Below the pieces are notes generated by a model. It was not told the DNA's origin, did not search any database, and saw only the letters and a list, made by a program, of their open reading frames with translations. 64,000 nt of DNA from DATEDA01 sp963744255 (GTDB lineage: Bacteria; Pseudomonadota; Gammaproteobacteria; Burkholderiales; SG8-39). Both the position numbers and the translations under genes were made by a program. Every line of letters begins with the position of its first letter. Within the stretch, counting starts at the first letter, position 1. Positions 7,987 to 18,753 of the stretch are shown piece after piece. The stretch spans positions 1 to 64,000 of the forward strand of contig CAVUSZ010000056.1 of the NCBI GenBank assembly GCA_963744255.1, given 5' to 3'.

Positions 7987-9462
7987 TCAGCTCTTGCCGG
8001 GTGCGACGCGCTCGCGCGCTTTGCGCTGCGCTTCCTGCGCCTCGAGCGTCAGCTTGTAGGCGGCGTAGTACTTGAAGATGTTCCGCACGTAAGTCGTCGT
8101 CTCCATCCCGATCTTCTCCGCGACCACCAGCTCGACGTTGTTGAACCACCGGTCCGGATCCAGCCCGCGCTTCTCCGCCTCCTTGCGCATGCGCGCGATG
8201 TTGCCGGGGCCCGCGTTATAGCTCGCGAACGCGAACAGGGGTCGCTCCGCCTCGGAGAACTTCGCATCGGGGAAGTACTTGGTCATGAGCTGGTCCATGT
8301 ACTTCGCGCCGCCATGGATGTTCGCTTCGATGACCTTGATGTCGCCGACCTTCAGCGCGGCGCCGGTCGCCGGCATGATCTGCATGACGCCGATCGCGCC
8401 GACGCGGCTTTTCGCGTTCTGGTTGAGCTGCGATTCCTGGTAGCCCTGGGCGGCGAGCATCAGCGGGTCGAAGCCGTACTTCTCGCCGTACTTGCGGAAG
8501 AGCGCGAGCATCTCTTCGAAGCGCTTCCATTCCGCGCTGCCGATGTTGTTCGAGAGCTGCTTTATGCGCTTGTTTTGCTGCGCGATCCGGTACTCGAGTG
8601 CGCCCTGCTTCTTCACGAAGCTCTGGTAGAAGTCGCCGAGCGCCGCCGCGAGCTTCGGGCTCCCCTTGCGGATCGCCCAGCCGGTACGGCCCTCGTCGCG
8701 CAGCACCAGGTCTTCCCGCAGCTTGATCTGCGGCAGCACCTGCGCCCAGATCTTCGCCACCCAGTCGTCGACGACGGCGAGCTCGATCAGGCCGGCGTTC
8801 AGCATCTCGAGCACGTCCTCGTCCTCGAGCGCGTCGGGAAGAGCGACGAGCTTTACCGGCGCCTTGCGCGCGCTCTTGAGCTTCGCGTTGAACGCCACGA
8901 GGCTCTCGTGGTAGCTGGACGTGGGGCGGACGTACACGGTCTTGCCCGCGAGGTCGTCGAGCGTCGCGAGCTGGGGCGACGTCGGCCCGGTGACGACGAG
9001 CTCGCGGACCGTGCGGTCGGTGGGCGCGGCGAAGTCGACGGTCTTGAGCCGCTCGGGGGTGACCGTGAGGTTGCCGGCGGCGATGTCGCCCAGCCCGTTG
9101 ACGAGGTTCGGCAGCAGCTTGTCGCGCGTCGTCGCGATGATGAAGACGGTGACCGGCCGCTTGCCGAGCTCTTTCGCGTACTTCTGGTTCACGTAGCGCT
9201 CGAACTCGCGCGCGAGCTCCGCGGTCAGGCCGCGCTCGCGGCCCTTGTCGTTGAAGAACAGGGTGCGACTGTAGGGTGCGAGCACGCGGATGACGCGGCG
9301 CTCGAGCATGCCGTCGAAATCGCCTTTCCAGGGCTTGGTCTCGAGGACGAGCTGACGCGGCTTCTCCGGCGGCGCACCGGCGGCGGGTTGCGCAATAGCG
9401 GCCGGGAGGGGAACGAACGCGCTCGCGGCGACGAGCGCGTAGAGCAAGCGAGTGCTTCTCAA
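7987..9462 (-). CDS. Membrane-bound lytic murein transglycosylase, MltF-like
   Basis: The 491-residue protein has a signal peptide ending near AIAQP. An amino-acid-receptor-like domain follows (about residues 55-290: RVLAPYSRTLFFND, GLTAELAREFERYVN, DIAAGNLTVTPERL), then a C-terminal SLT domain (about 320-470). The catalytic glutamate lies in QGYQESQLNQNAKS. The downstream SLT motifs GAIGVMQIMPATG and ASYNAGPGNIARMR are intact. This two-domain order defines MltF, which cleaves peptidoglycan with 1,6-anhydro product formation. There is no lipobox, so anchoring may be loose. It is monocistronic or followed only by the doubtful frame at 7984. Confidence 0.88.
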   Translation of the reverse strand: MRSTRLLYALVAASAFVPLPAAIAQPAAGAPPEKPRQLVLETKPWKGDFDGMLERRVIRVLAPYSRTLFFNDKGRERGLTAELAREFERYVNQKYAKELGKRPVTVFIIATTRDKLLPNLVNGLGDIAAGNLTVTPERLKTVDFAAPTDRTVRELVVTGPTSPQLATLDDLAGKTVYVRPTSSYHESLVAFNAKLKSARKAPVKLVALPDALEDEDVLEMLNAGLIELAVVDDWVAKIWAQVLPQIKLREDLVLRDEGRTGWAIRKGSPKLAAALGDFYQSFVKKQGALEYRIAQQNKRIKQLSNNIGSAEWKRFEEMLALFRKYGEKYGFDPLMLAAQGYQESQLNQNAKSRVGAIGVMQIMPATGAALKVGDIKVIEANIHGGAKYMDQLMTKYFPDAKFSEAERPLFAFASYNAGPGNIARMRKEAEKRGLDPDRWFNNVELVVAEKIGMETTTYVRNIFKYYAAYKLTLEAQEAQRKARERVAPGKS

Positions 9463-9559
9463 GGCGTAACCTCTCGATGACGGGGACCCGATTCCAATGG
9501 ATACCAGCAGCGGTCTTCTTTTGCTTGGCGAGCGCTATTGCTGCTGTGACATCCGGGTT

Positions 9560-9976
9560 CTACGCCGTGAGGCGCTGCAGGGCCTGTGCCGGCGAGACGA
9601 TCTCGACGCTCTGATGGGTCTTGAGGGCGAGCAGCGTCCGATCGCCGTTGACCAGGAGCATGGCGCCTGCGGCGATGGCGCAGGCGATTACTTCATCGTC
9701 GTCCGGGTCGGGCGCGACGCGGTCGATTGACGCGGGCGTGACGAGCTGCACGAAGGTGCCGTAGAGGGCGACCAGCGCCTCGACCGAAGTGTTGAGCTCG
9801 GCGAGCTTTGCTGCCAGATTCGCCCGCTCGAGCACCTCGGTCAGCTCGGCGAGCAGGGCCGGCGACCTGAAGAGCTCAATCGCCTCGTCTTCGACCGCGC
9901 GCTTGAGCAGCCGATACGGGGTGTTATGCCACAGTAGCCCCGAGACGGCGACGTTCGTATCAAGAACGATCCGCAC
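9560..9976 (-). CDS. PIN-domain toxin (putative endoribonuclease)
   Basis: This is a 138-residue PIN protein of the 'putative toxin component, PIN family' type. The N-terminal strand is RIVLDTNVAVSGLLW with the first catalytic Asp and the TN pair. There is a conserved Glu-rich middle (ELTEVLER) and a C-terminal acidic cluster PDPDDDEVIACA followed by VNGDRTLLAL. I chose the GTG at 9976, just before RIVLDTN, which overlaps the antitoxin gene by 17 bases; an ATG at 10051 would add 25 non-conserved residues. The PIN fold cleaves RNA with metal ions bound by these acidic residues. Pairing with the preceding small gene indicates a VapBC-like module. Confidence 0.85.
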   Translation of the reverse strand: MRIVLDTNVAVSGLLWHNTPYRLLKRAVEDEAIELFRSPALLAELTEVLERANLAAKLAELNTSVEALVALYGTFVQLVTPASIDRVAPDPDDDEVIACAIAAGAMLLVNGDRTLLALKTHQSVEIVSPAQALQRLTA

Positions 9977-10226
9977 CGCTTGCGCCCGTGCTCGTTCGGG
10001 CGCGCCGCTCGGCCCGCACCTCTCGCACGAGTTGGACGATCTCCTCCTCACTCATCGGCGGGAGGCTTGTCGTCTGCAGTCGCTCGGCGATCTCGAGGAG
10101 CTTGCGTCCGGCGGCGCCGCGCACGGCCTGTTCCAGCAGCTGCCCGATCGCCTCGTCGGTGAGTAGGCCCTGCTTGCGCGCGCGCTCAGCGAGATCGTCG
10201 GGCAGCGTGATCACGAGTTCGGTCAT
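9960..10226 (-). CDS. Antitoxin of PIN toxin-antitoxin pair
   Basis: This 88-residue protein opens with ELVITLPDDLAERARKQG, the beta-strand and helix of a ribbon-helix-helix/CopG-like DNA-binding domain. The following helical tail (EEEIVQLVREVRAERR) would wrap the toxin. It is the first gene of the pair, and its 3' end overlaps the toxin start, so translation is coupled. Antitoxins of this kind usually repress their own promoter, which would lie just right of 10226. Assignment rests on size, the N-terminal pattern and the partner. Confidence 0.75.
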   Translation of the reverse strand: MTELVITLPDDLAERARKQGLLTDEAIGQLLEQAVRGAAGRKLLEIAERLQTTSLPPMSEEEIVQLVREVRAERRARTSTGASGADRS

Positions 10227-10701
10227 CGCTCGGTCCTCAAGTCTGTCGCCTCAGTTCACACCCGTGCACGCTCGCGCGCCGGGTCATTACCGCGAAGCGC
10301 TCAAGCAAGAGCTGACGCACGGAGGATACTGCAATCCGAATCATTCTTACCGTCGACCCCTTGACAGAGCTTACAGCCGGAGCCGGCGATTCCTTGGCGC
10401 GCATCGATTGAAGAGCGAGGTCTCGGTCGAGAGGGTGGTCGGGCCGCCGGCGTTACGCTCAAGAAGGCGGGCAAGGACTCCCTGAGTCGCTGCCCATTCC
10501 ACGACGACACCCGAGCGTCGCTCGTCGTCACCCCGCGAAGGACCTCTAGCACTGCTTCGGCTGCCAGACAGGCGGGGGCCGATCGACTGGGTGATGGCCA
10601 AACTTCTCACCGCAGCCAAGCCGGTGAAGCATTCGAAAGCGCGCGCTGCTTCCACCGGTCGCGATTGTTACGGGATCGCCCACGATCTCGATTCCACGGC
10701 C
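10227..10701. other. Intergenic region without recognisable gene
   Basis: About 475 bases lie between the toxin-antitoxin start and the end of the MFS gene. Open frames here are arginine/serine-rich and lack ribosome sites or any family resemblance. An isolated TTGACA at 10361-10366 has no matching -10 box. The toxin-antitoxin promoter presumably sits at the left edge. Confidence 0.45.
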
Positions 10702-11855
10702 TCACAGCCGATCCAGCCGGGCGCGCAAGCCGACGCCGAGCAGCGCGTAGGCGATCGCGAAGCCCGCGATCATCGGCGCGTAACCGAGGGCGCTCGCGCC
10801 CGCGCCCATGAGCGCCGCACCGACCGCCTGGCCGCCTGCCCAGGCCATCGAGAACAGCGACATCCCGGTCGCGCGCGACTGCGGCGCCATCTCGGTCGCC
10901 TTCGTCTGCAAGGTGTTGTGCATCGTGTAGAAGCCGAAGCCGAGCCCGATCGTGCAGAGCGCGACGAGCGGCCACACCGGCGTGGCGAGGATGACGAGAT
11001 AGCATGCCGCCCCGATCAGGCCGCCAGCGAGGACACAGCCGCGCTGGCCGAGCCGCGCGAGCATCCAGTGCACCGCGGTCGTGTACGCGAGGCCGCCGAG
11101 CCCGAAGCCGGCGAGTAGCAGGCCGATCACGGTGAACGGCAGGTCGAACCGCGTCTTTGAGCATCGCCCCGAGCAGCGAAAACGCGCCGTAGAAGAGCGT
11201 CATCTCGACGAACACGCTGAGGAGCACCGCGCGCGCCCGCGGCTGCCTGAGGATCGCGAGGTGTCGCACCGGCGAGAAGAGCGGGCCCGGCGTTCGCGGC
11301 TCCGCCTTCCATTCCGCGCGGGTTCCGACGCCGAGCACCGCCGCGACGATCGCGAACACCGCACCCAAGGCGATGAACGCCGCGCGCCAGCCGAAGAGAT
11401 CGGTGAGCGCGCCGCCGACGAACGGCCCGAGCGCCTGGCCGATGATCGTCCCCGAGACGAACCGGGCGAGCACCGGCTGCCGCGTCGCGGACGGCACGAC
11501 GTCGGCGAGGTAGGCCATGCCGAGCGTCATCGTCGCCGACGAGAAGAGTCCGGTCGCGAACCGCCACGCGATGAGCGAGTCGAGATCCGTCGCCGCCGCG
11601 CAACCGAACGCCGCGATCGCCGACAGCGCCATCAGGAGGGTGACGACGCGAAGCTTCCCGAAGCGGTCGCCGAGCGGGCCGTGGAAGTACTGGGCGCCGG
11701 CGTGCGCGAACGCGAACGCGGAGATGACCGCCGCGGTCGCCGGCACGCTCGTCGCCGAAGTCGCTCGCGAGCCGCGGCAGCATCGGCTCGACGATGCGGA
11801 GCGCGAGGCCGCTGTTCGCCGCGGCGACGGCGAGGAGGAGGATGGTCTGGTTCAC
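10702..11855 (-). CDS. MFS transporter (two frameshifts)
   Basis: After removing one extra base near 11752 and one near 11155, a continuous 12-helix transporter of about 383 residues appears. It starts MNQTILLLAVAAANSG and contains the MFS motif-A-like loop GPLGDRFGKLRVV between helices 2 and 3. It continues through GMAYLADVVPSATR, then GQALGPFVGGALTDLFGWR (motif C region), to a C-terminal half with GFGFYTMHNTLQTKATEMAP. It belongs to the drug/metabolite exporter-like MFS group; the substrate is unknown. It is divergent from the RND efflux operon across a gap of about 150 bases. Each broken piece is well conserved, so sequence error is likelier than inactivation. Confidence 0.75.
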
Positions 11856-12004
11856 GTGCGCGCGCGACCCTACGTTCCCCGGCCCGTTCCGTCAACGAGC
11901 AGCGGCGGCTCTTGTCCGCGAGTGGGACGCTGCCGCCCGCTTGGGGCATACTTTCCCCCTTCCGCGCTGCCGCACCGGCGACGCGATCACAAGACGAGGG
12001 CCCG

Positions 12005-13200
12005 ATGTTCTGCCGCGCGTTCGCTCCAGCAGGATTCGTCGCCTGGCTCGCCGCCGCCGCGCTCGCCGCCGGCTGCGCGGAGGAGAGGCCGAAAGCCCAG
12101 CGGCCGGTGCCCGAGGTGACCGTCATCACGGTGCAGCCGCAGAACATCCCAGTCACCGCGAGCTTCGTCGCGCAGACCGAGAGCTCGCGCCAGGTCAACA
12201 TCGTCGCCCGGGTGTCGGGCTATCTCGACAAGATCGCCTACCAGGAAGGCGAGGTGGTGAAGGAGGGGCAACTTCTCTTCCAGCTCGATCCCAAGCCGTT
12301 CCAGGCCCAGCTCGAGGCCGCGCGCGGCGAGCTCCAGTCGCAGCAAGCGCGGTTCACGACCGCCGACGCCAACCTCAAGCGGGTGAAGCCGCTGACGGCG
12401 CAGAATGCGCTCTCGCAATCGGACCTCGACCGCGCACAGGGCGAGTTCGACTCGGCGAAGGCGGCGGTCTATTCCGCGCAGGCGAAGGTGACCGAGGCCC
12501 AGCTCAATCTCGGCTACACCACGATCCGCTCGCCGGTGAGCGGGCTCGCGAGCCGCTCGCTCCAGCGCCAGGGGGCGTTCGTCAACGCGCAGAGCGACAG
12601 CGCGAACCTCACCTATGTCGCCGCGATCGATCCGATCTGGGTGAACTTCAGCGTGTCGCAGAACCTCACCGCCAAATTGCGCGACGAGGTCGCCAAGAAG
12701 CAGCTCATCGAGCCGAAGAACCGCGACTACGAGATCGAGATCGCGCTCTCCGACGGCACGCTCTACCCCTACAAGGGGAAGATCAACTTCGCCGACCCGT
12801 CCTTCAGCCCGGATACCGGCTCGTTCCTGGTGCGCGCGGTGCTGCCGAACCCGAAGCGGGAGCTCCAGCCGGGGATGTTCGTGACCGCGTACGCGAAGGG
12901 CGCCCTGCGGCCGAACGCGATCGCCGTGCCGCAGCTCGCGGTCCAGCAGGGCTCGAACGGCCACCTGGTCTACGTCGTGAAGCAGGACGGGACCGCCGAG
13001 GTGCGGCCGGTCCTCGTCGGCGACTACTACGGCGAGAAGGAGATCGTCATCCAGAACGGCCTGCACGGGGGCGACCGCGTGGTCGTCGACGGCGTCCTCC
13101 GGGTCGTCCCCGGCCAGCCGGTGAAGATCGTCGAGCCGGGCGCGGGCGGCGCGGCGAAGGCAGGCGCAGCCGGGGCAAGGCCGACGCCGCGAAGAAGTAG
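12005..13200 (+). CDS. RND efflux periplasmic adaptor (AcrA/MexA family; 3' frameshift)
   Basis: This lipoprotein (lipobox LAAGCAEE) of about 398 residues has the classic adaptor order. The first lipoyl half is NIVARVSGYLDKIAYQEGEVVKEGQ, shown here in two parts as NIVARVSGYLDKI and AYQEGEVVKEG. A short coiled-coil hairpin follows (about residues 95-160), then the second half TIRSPVSGLASRS and the barrel and membrane-proximal domains (LQPGMFVTAYAKG). A missing G in the run at about 13172 puts the final KADAAKK and TAG in another frame; the functional domains are unaffected. Six bases separate it from the pump gene, forming an adaptor-pump-channel operon for export of drugs or other toxic compounds. 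Confidence 0.88.
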
Positions 13201-13206
13201 GCGCGC

Positions 13207-16200
13207 GTGTTCACCCACTTCTTCATCGACCGGCCGGTCCTCTCGTCGGTCATCTCGATCCTGATCTTCCTCGGCGGCGCGGTGGCGATGTTCGTCTCGC
13301 CGATCTCGCAGTATCCCGAGCTCGCGCCGCCGATGGTGACGGTCGAGGCGAGGTATCCGGGCGCGACCGCCGAGATCATCGCCAACACCGTCGCGGCGCC
13401 GCTCGAGGCGCAGATCAACGGCATCGACAACCTGCTCTACTTCAACTCGGTCAGCTCGTCGAGCGGCAACATCGCGATCAGCGTGGTGTTCCGGCCGGGC
13501 AGCGATCCGGACATCAACCAGGTCAACGTCCAGAACCGCGTGAGCCAGGCGCTGCCGCTCATCCCGCAGGTGGTGTCGCAGCAGGGCGTCACCGTGGACA
13601 AGAAGTCGTCGAGCATCATGATGGTGCTCTCCATCTTCTCACCCGACGACCGGTACAGCTCCACCTACATCGACAACTACGCCAACCTGTACGTGCTGGA
13701 GGAGCTGAAGCGCGTGCCGGGCGCGAACCGCGCGACAGGTGTTCGGCCTGCCCGACATCGCGATGCGGGTGTGGTTGCGGCCCGACCGCATGGCGCAGCT
13801 CGGGATCTCGGTGCAGGAGGTCGTCGAACGCGATCCAGAGCCAGAACCAGACCTTCGGCATCGGGCAGATCGGCGCGGAGCCGAGCCCGCCGGGCGTGCA
13901 GCAGACGTTCGTGGTCACGGCCCAGGGGCTGCTGACCAAGCCGGAGGAGTTCGAGAACATCATAATCCGCACGGCGAAGGAGGGCACGGCGATCGTGCGC
14001 GTGCGCGACATCGGCCGGGTCGAGCTCGCCAAGCGCGACTACTCGATCGCGAGCCGCATGAACGGCAAGACCGCGACCACCATCGGCATCTACCAGCAGC
14101 CGGGCGCGAACGCGGTGGAGACCGCGCGCGCGGTGCGCGCGCGGCTCGAGGAGCTGAAAAAGCAGTTCCCGACCGGCCTCGACTACAAGGTCACGCTCGA
14201 CACGAGTCTCTTCACGCTGAACTCGATCGACAAGGTCGTGCACACGTTCTTCGAGGCGGTCGTGCTGGTGATCCTGGTGGTGTACATCTTCCTGCAGTCC
14301 CTGCGCGCGACCATCATCCCGATCCTCGCCGTGCCGGTATCGATCGTCGGCACGTTCATCGGCATGCACCTCCTCGGCTTCTCGATCAACATGCTGACGA
14401 TGTTCGGCATGATCCTCGCGATCGGCCTGGTGGTCGACGACGCGATCGTGGTGGTCGAGAACGTCGAGGTGAACATGACCAAGCACGGCCTCGGCGCGCT
14501 CGAGGCCGCGAAGCAGGCGATGAGCGAGATCGCCGGCGCGCTGATCTCCATCGTGCTGGTGCTGGTCGCGGTGTTCCTGCCGGTCGCCTTCCTCGGCGGC
14601 GTCACCGGCACGCTCTACCAGCAGTTCGCGATCACGATCGCGATCTCGGTGGTGATCTCGGGTGTCATGGCGCTTACGCTGTCGCCGGCGCTCGCCGCGA
14701 TCATCATCAAGGCCCACCACGGCGAGAAGAAGGGCTTCTTCCGCTGGTTCGAGAACGGCTTCAACCGTCTCACCAGCGGCTATGTCGGCGGCGTCGCGCG
14801 CCTGATCCAGGGCTGGCCGGTCGCCCTGCTGCTCTTCGGCGCGATGATCGCCGGGATCCTGGTGATGTTCCGCGTGCTCCCGGGCAGCTTCGTGCCGGAC
14901 GAGGACCAGGGCTACTTCTTCATCGTCGTCGAGACGCCGGACACGTCGAGCCAGAGCTACGTCGGCGCGCTGACCGAGAAGATCGAGAAGATCCTTGCCG
15001 CCGAGCCGGCGGTCGGGGACGTGGCGACGGTGAACGGCTACAGCCTGGTCGACGGCACGTTCCGGAACAACGCCGCGATCCTCTTCCCGTCGATGAAGCC
15101 GTTCGAGGAGCGCACGGATCCGTCGCAGCTGACCTTCAGCGTGCTGCCCCGGCTGAACAGGCAGTTCGCGCAGCTCAAGGAGGGGTTCGTCTTCGCGATC
15201 AATCCGCCCTCGATCCCGGGCCTCGGCACGACCGGCGGCTTCGAGTTCTACATCCAGAACCGCGGTGCGGGGGACACGCGGGCGACGAGCCAGGCGGTCC
15301 AGGCATACGTCGCGGCGGCGCGGCAGCGGCCGGAGCTTGCCGGGGTCAACACCACCTTCCGCGGCGCGACCCAGCAGCTCTTCGTCGACCTCGACCGCAG
15401 CAAGGCCGAGGTGCTCGGCGTGCCGGTCCAGGACGCCTTCCAGACGATGCAGAGCTTCTTCGGCTCGTCGATCGCGGGGCAGTTCAGCCAGTTCAGCCGC
15501 GTGTGGTGGGTCGTGATCCAGGCCGATGCGAGCTACCGCGTCAACCCGGACGACTTCAATAAGGTGTTCGTCCGTTCGAAGACCGGCAACATGGTGCCGC
15601 TGTCGGGCCTGATCACGGTGCAGCTACGTCGCCGCGCCGAAGCTGCTGGAACGGTTCAACGGCTTCCCGGCGGTGAAGATCACCGGCAGCCCGGCGCCGG
15701 GCTACAGCTCGGGCCAGGCGCTCGCGGCGATGGAGGCGGTTGCCCGCGAGACGCTCCCCGGCGATTTCTCGTACGCGTGGGCCGGCCAGGCGCTGCAGGA
15801 GAAGCAGGCGGGCGGTACCTCTGCCATCGCCTTCGTCGGCGGCCTGATCGTCGTGTTCCTGCTGCTGGCGGCGCAGTTCGAGAAGTGGACCCTGCCGATC
15901 GCGGTGGTGCTGACGGTGCCGATCGCGATCCTCGGCGCGCTGCTGCTTACCTGGGTGCGCGGCCTCGAGAACGACGTGTATTTCCAGGTCGGGCTGGTAA
16001 CGCTCGTCGGGCTGTCGGCGAAGAACGCGATCCTGATCTGCGAGTTCGCGATCGAGCGGGTGCGCCACGGCATGGCGGTGAAGGACGCCGCCATCGAGGC
16101 GGCCGGCCTGCGGCTGCGCGCGATCGTGATGACCTCGCTCGCGTTCGGCCTCGGCTGCGTGCCGCTCGCGCTCGCGAGCGGTCCCGGCGCAAACAGCCTG

Positions 16201-16392
16201 CGCGCGATCGGCACCGGCGTGATCGGCGGGATTCTCGCCTCGACCGTCGTCGCGGTCTTCTTCGCGCCGCTTTTCTTCTGGATGCTCGAGAGCATGAGCG
16301 CGCGGTTCGGCGGGAAAAAGCCAGCGCCGGCGGGTGCACACGGCGGCGCAGCGCCGGCGGCCGCAGCGCACGCCAAGCGGGAGGGCGACTGA
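13207..16392 (+). CDS. RND multidrug efflux pump, HAE1 family (AcrB/MexB-like; three frameshifts)
   Basis: The gene starts at GTG 13207 with FTHFFIDRPVLSSVIS, the hallmark N-terminus of AcrB-type inner membrane pumps. The proton-relay Asp pair is in AIGLVVDDAIVVVENVE. The porter-domain signatures PGANRA and FGLPDIAMRVWL, and the C-terminal GLVTLVGLSAKNAILICEFA, are also present. Single extra bases near 13735, 13826 and 15622 break the frame. Removing them gives about 1060 residues, the normal length, and the three insertions restore the frame before the stop. The flanking adaptor and outer membrane lipoprotein complete a tripartite system. Substrate is not predictable; the breaks are probably sequence errors because the rest is highly conserved. 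Confidence 0.88.
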
Positions 16393-16393
16393 C

Positions 16394-17852
16394 GTGCGCA
16401 GGCTCGCGCTTGCGGCGGTCGTCGCCGCGCTCGTCTCCGGTTGCATGGTCGGTCCCGACTACTCGCGGCCGTCGACCGAGAGCCCGGACAAGTGGCGCAT
16501 CGACTATCCGGCGGCGGCCGACGTCGCGAACACGCGTTGGTGGGAGCAGTTCAACGACCCGGCGCTGAACCAGCTCATCGACGACGGCGCTGCGCCAGAA
16601 CCGCGATCTCCTGATCGCGGCGGCGCGGGTCGACCAGTTCGTCGGCCAGCTCGCCGTCGTGCGCTCGCAGTTCTATCCCCAGATCGGCTACAGCGCCGAC
16701 GTGAGCCGCAACCGCGCGAGCCGCCTCGGCAACCCGCCGATCCCGTCTCCGGCCGATCCCTACTACACGCTGTACCAGGGCGCGCTGAGCGCGCAGTGGC
16801 AGATCGATCTCTTCGGGCGCGTGCGCCGGCAGAGCGAAGCCGCGCAGGCGCAGGTGTACGCGAGCGAGCAGGGCCGCCGCGGGGTGATCCTGACGATCGT
16901 GACGAGCGTGGCGACGAGCTACATCGCGCTGCGCGGGCTCGACCGGCAGCTCGAGATCGCGCTCGAGACCGCCAAGAACTACGCCGAGACCGCGCGCATC
17001 TTCGACCTGCGCTTCAAGGGCGGCGTGGTCTCGGAAGTGGAGCTCAAGCAGGTCGAGTCGCAGTACCAGCAGGCGCTCGCGGCGATCCCCGCCCTGGAGC
17101 AGCAGATCGCGGCACAGGAGAACCTCATCTCGGTCCTTCTCGGCCGCAATCCAGGTCCGATCCCGCGCGGCAGGACGATCGACGAGATCCTCGCGCCCGG
17201 AATTCCTGCCGACCTCCCGTCGACCTTGCTCGAGCGCCGGCCCGACATCCTGCAGGCCGAGCAGACGCTGGTCGCGGCGAACGCGAACATCGGCGCGGCG
17301 AAGGCGCTGTACTTTCCGACGCTCTCGCTGACCGGGCTCCTCGGCTCGGTGAGCACCGCGTTCGGCGATTTCCTGACCGGACCGGCGACGGCGTGGACGC
17401 TCGCCGCAGGGCTAACCGGTCCGATCTTCACATTCGGCCTGATCGAGGGCCAGGTGCAGAGCGCCGAGGCCTTCGAGCGCGAGGCGCTCGCCAGCTACCA
17501 GCAGGTGATCTACAACGCCTTCCGCGAGACGAACGATGCGCTCGTCGGCACGATGAAGAAGCGCGACGAGGTGGCGGCGCAGACCAAGCGGGTCGCGGCG
17601 CTGCGCGAGTACACCCGGCTGTCGCGGCTGCGCTTCGACAACGGCTACGCCGGCTACCTCGAGGTGCTCTATGCGTCGAACGAGCTCTTCGCCGCCGAGC
17701 TCGCCGCGGTCCAGTCACAGGCCGACAGCTACACCCAGCTCGTGAACGTCTACAAGGCGGTCGGCGGCGGCTGGGTGAACGAGGCCGACAGGCTCGCGCC
17801 GCAGCCGCAGGGGATGGCGGCGCGCGAGCCCCGGGAGTCCGCGGGGAACTGA
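16394..17852 (+). CDS. RND efflux outer membrane lipoprotein, NodT/OprM family (one frameshift)
   Basis: GTG 16394 follows the pump stop directly. The signal ends in a lipobox (LVSGCMVGPDY), and the CxVGPDYxRP pattern is diagnostic of OprM/AdeC-like channels. The two TolC-like repeats are visible (TRWWEQFNDPALNQLI; VRSQFYPQIGYSADVSRN; QWQIDLFGRVRRQSEAA; and ERRPDILQAEQTLVAANAN in the second). An extra G near 16586 breaks the frame after LNQLIDD; corrected length is about 485 residues. This is the third gene of the efflux operon and unlike the channel at the left window edge has its own pump. Confidence 0.87.
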
Positions 17853-17902
17853 CGGCGCCGCGGCCGCCGCCGGCGGCCATTTCGGGGAGGGCGGGAACGG
17901 GA

Positions 17903-18668
17903 ATGGACTTCACGCTGGGGGTCGTGCTGTTGGCGGGCGGCATCTTCGCCGCGATGCTGGGCTGCCTGGAGATCGGCCGCCGGTACGGCGCCCGCCGGAG
18001 AGCGCAGGATCCGGAGGGTGCGGGCGCGGGCGTCGTCGACGGTGCGGTGTTCGCGCTGCTCGGCCTGCTGGTGGCCTTCACCTTCTCCGGGGCGGCGTCG
18101 CGCTTCGACGAGCGCCGCAAGCTGATCATCGAGGAGGCCAACGCGATCGGGACGGCGTACCTGCGGCTCGACCTGCTGCCCGCCGCGGCGCAAGGCGAAC
18201 TGCGCGCCCGGTTCCGCGACTACCTCGATTCGCGGCTCGCCGTGTATCGCGCGCTGCCCGACCTCGACAAGGCGAAGGCCGAGCTCGCCCGCGCCGGCGC
18301 GGCTCCAGCAGGAGATCTGGTCGAAATCGGTCGCGTCCGCGACTGGGTCGCAGCCCGCCACCATGCTGCTGCTGCCGGCGCTCAACGCGATGATCGACAT
18401 CACTACCACGCGCACCATGGCGGCGGAGATGCACCCGCCGAAGATCATCTTCGGCCTGCTCGTCGGGCTCTCGCTGCTGAGCGCGCTGCTCGCCGGCTAC
18501 ACAATGGCGAGCGCCAGGGCGCGCGACTGGTTGCGGATGGCCGCGTATGCCTTCACGCTAGCGGGGGCGGTGTACGTGATCCTCGACATCGAGTATCCCC
18601 GGTTCGGCCTGATCCGCGTGGATGCCTTCGATCGCGTGCTGGTCGAACTGCGGGAGAGCATGCGGTAG
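17903..18668 (+). CDS. DUF4239 (bestrophin-like) membrane protein (one frameshift)
   Basis: About 254 residues after removing one extra base near 18295. The N-terminal helix is DFTLGVVLLAGGIFAAMLG, the second is GAVFALLGLLVAFTFSGAA, and a conserved charged stretch follows (RFDERRKLIIEEANAIGTAY). Two C-terminal helices come next (FGLLVGLSLLSALLAGYTM and AAYAFTLAGAVYVILD). This is the DUF4239 layout, distantly likened to bestrophin channels; its role is not established. It begins 50 bases after the efflux operon on the same strand and may be read through from it. Confidence 0.75.
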
Positions 18669-18753
18669 GCGCCCCACGGGCGCGCGTCGGGGCGCTTGGC
18701 GCGCGCACCCGGGCACGGGCATACTCCACGTCCGCTGCCATTTCGCCTCCGCG

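Noticed and set aside
10361..10389. TTGACA box as a promoter
   Set aside because: No acceptable -10 hexamer at 16-18 bases downstream and no rightward gene follows; the next gene is on the other strand.
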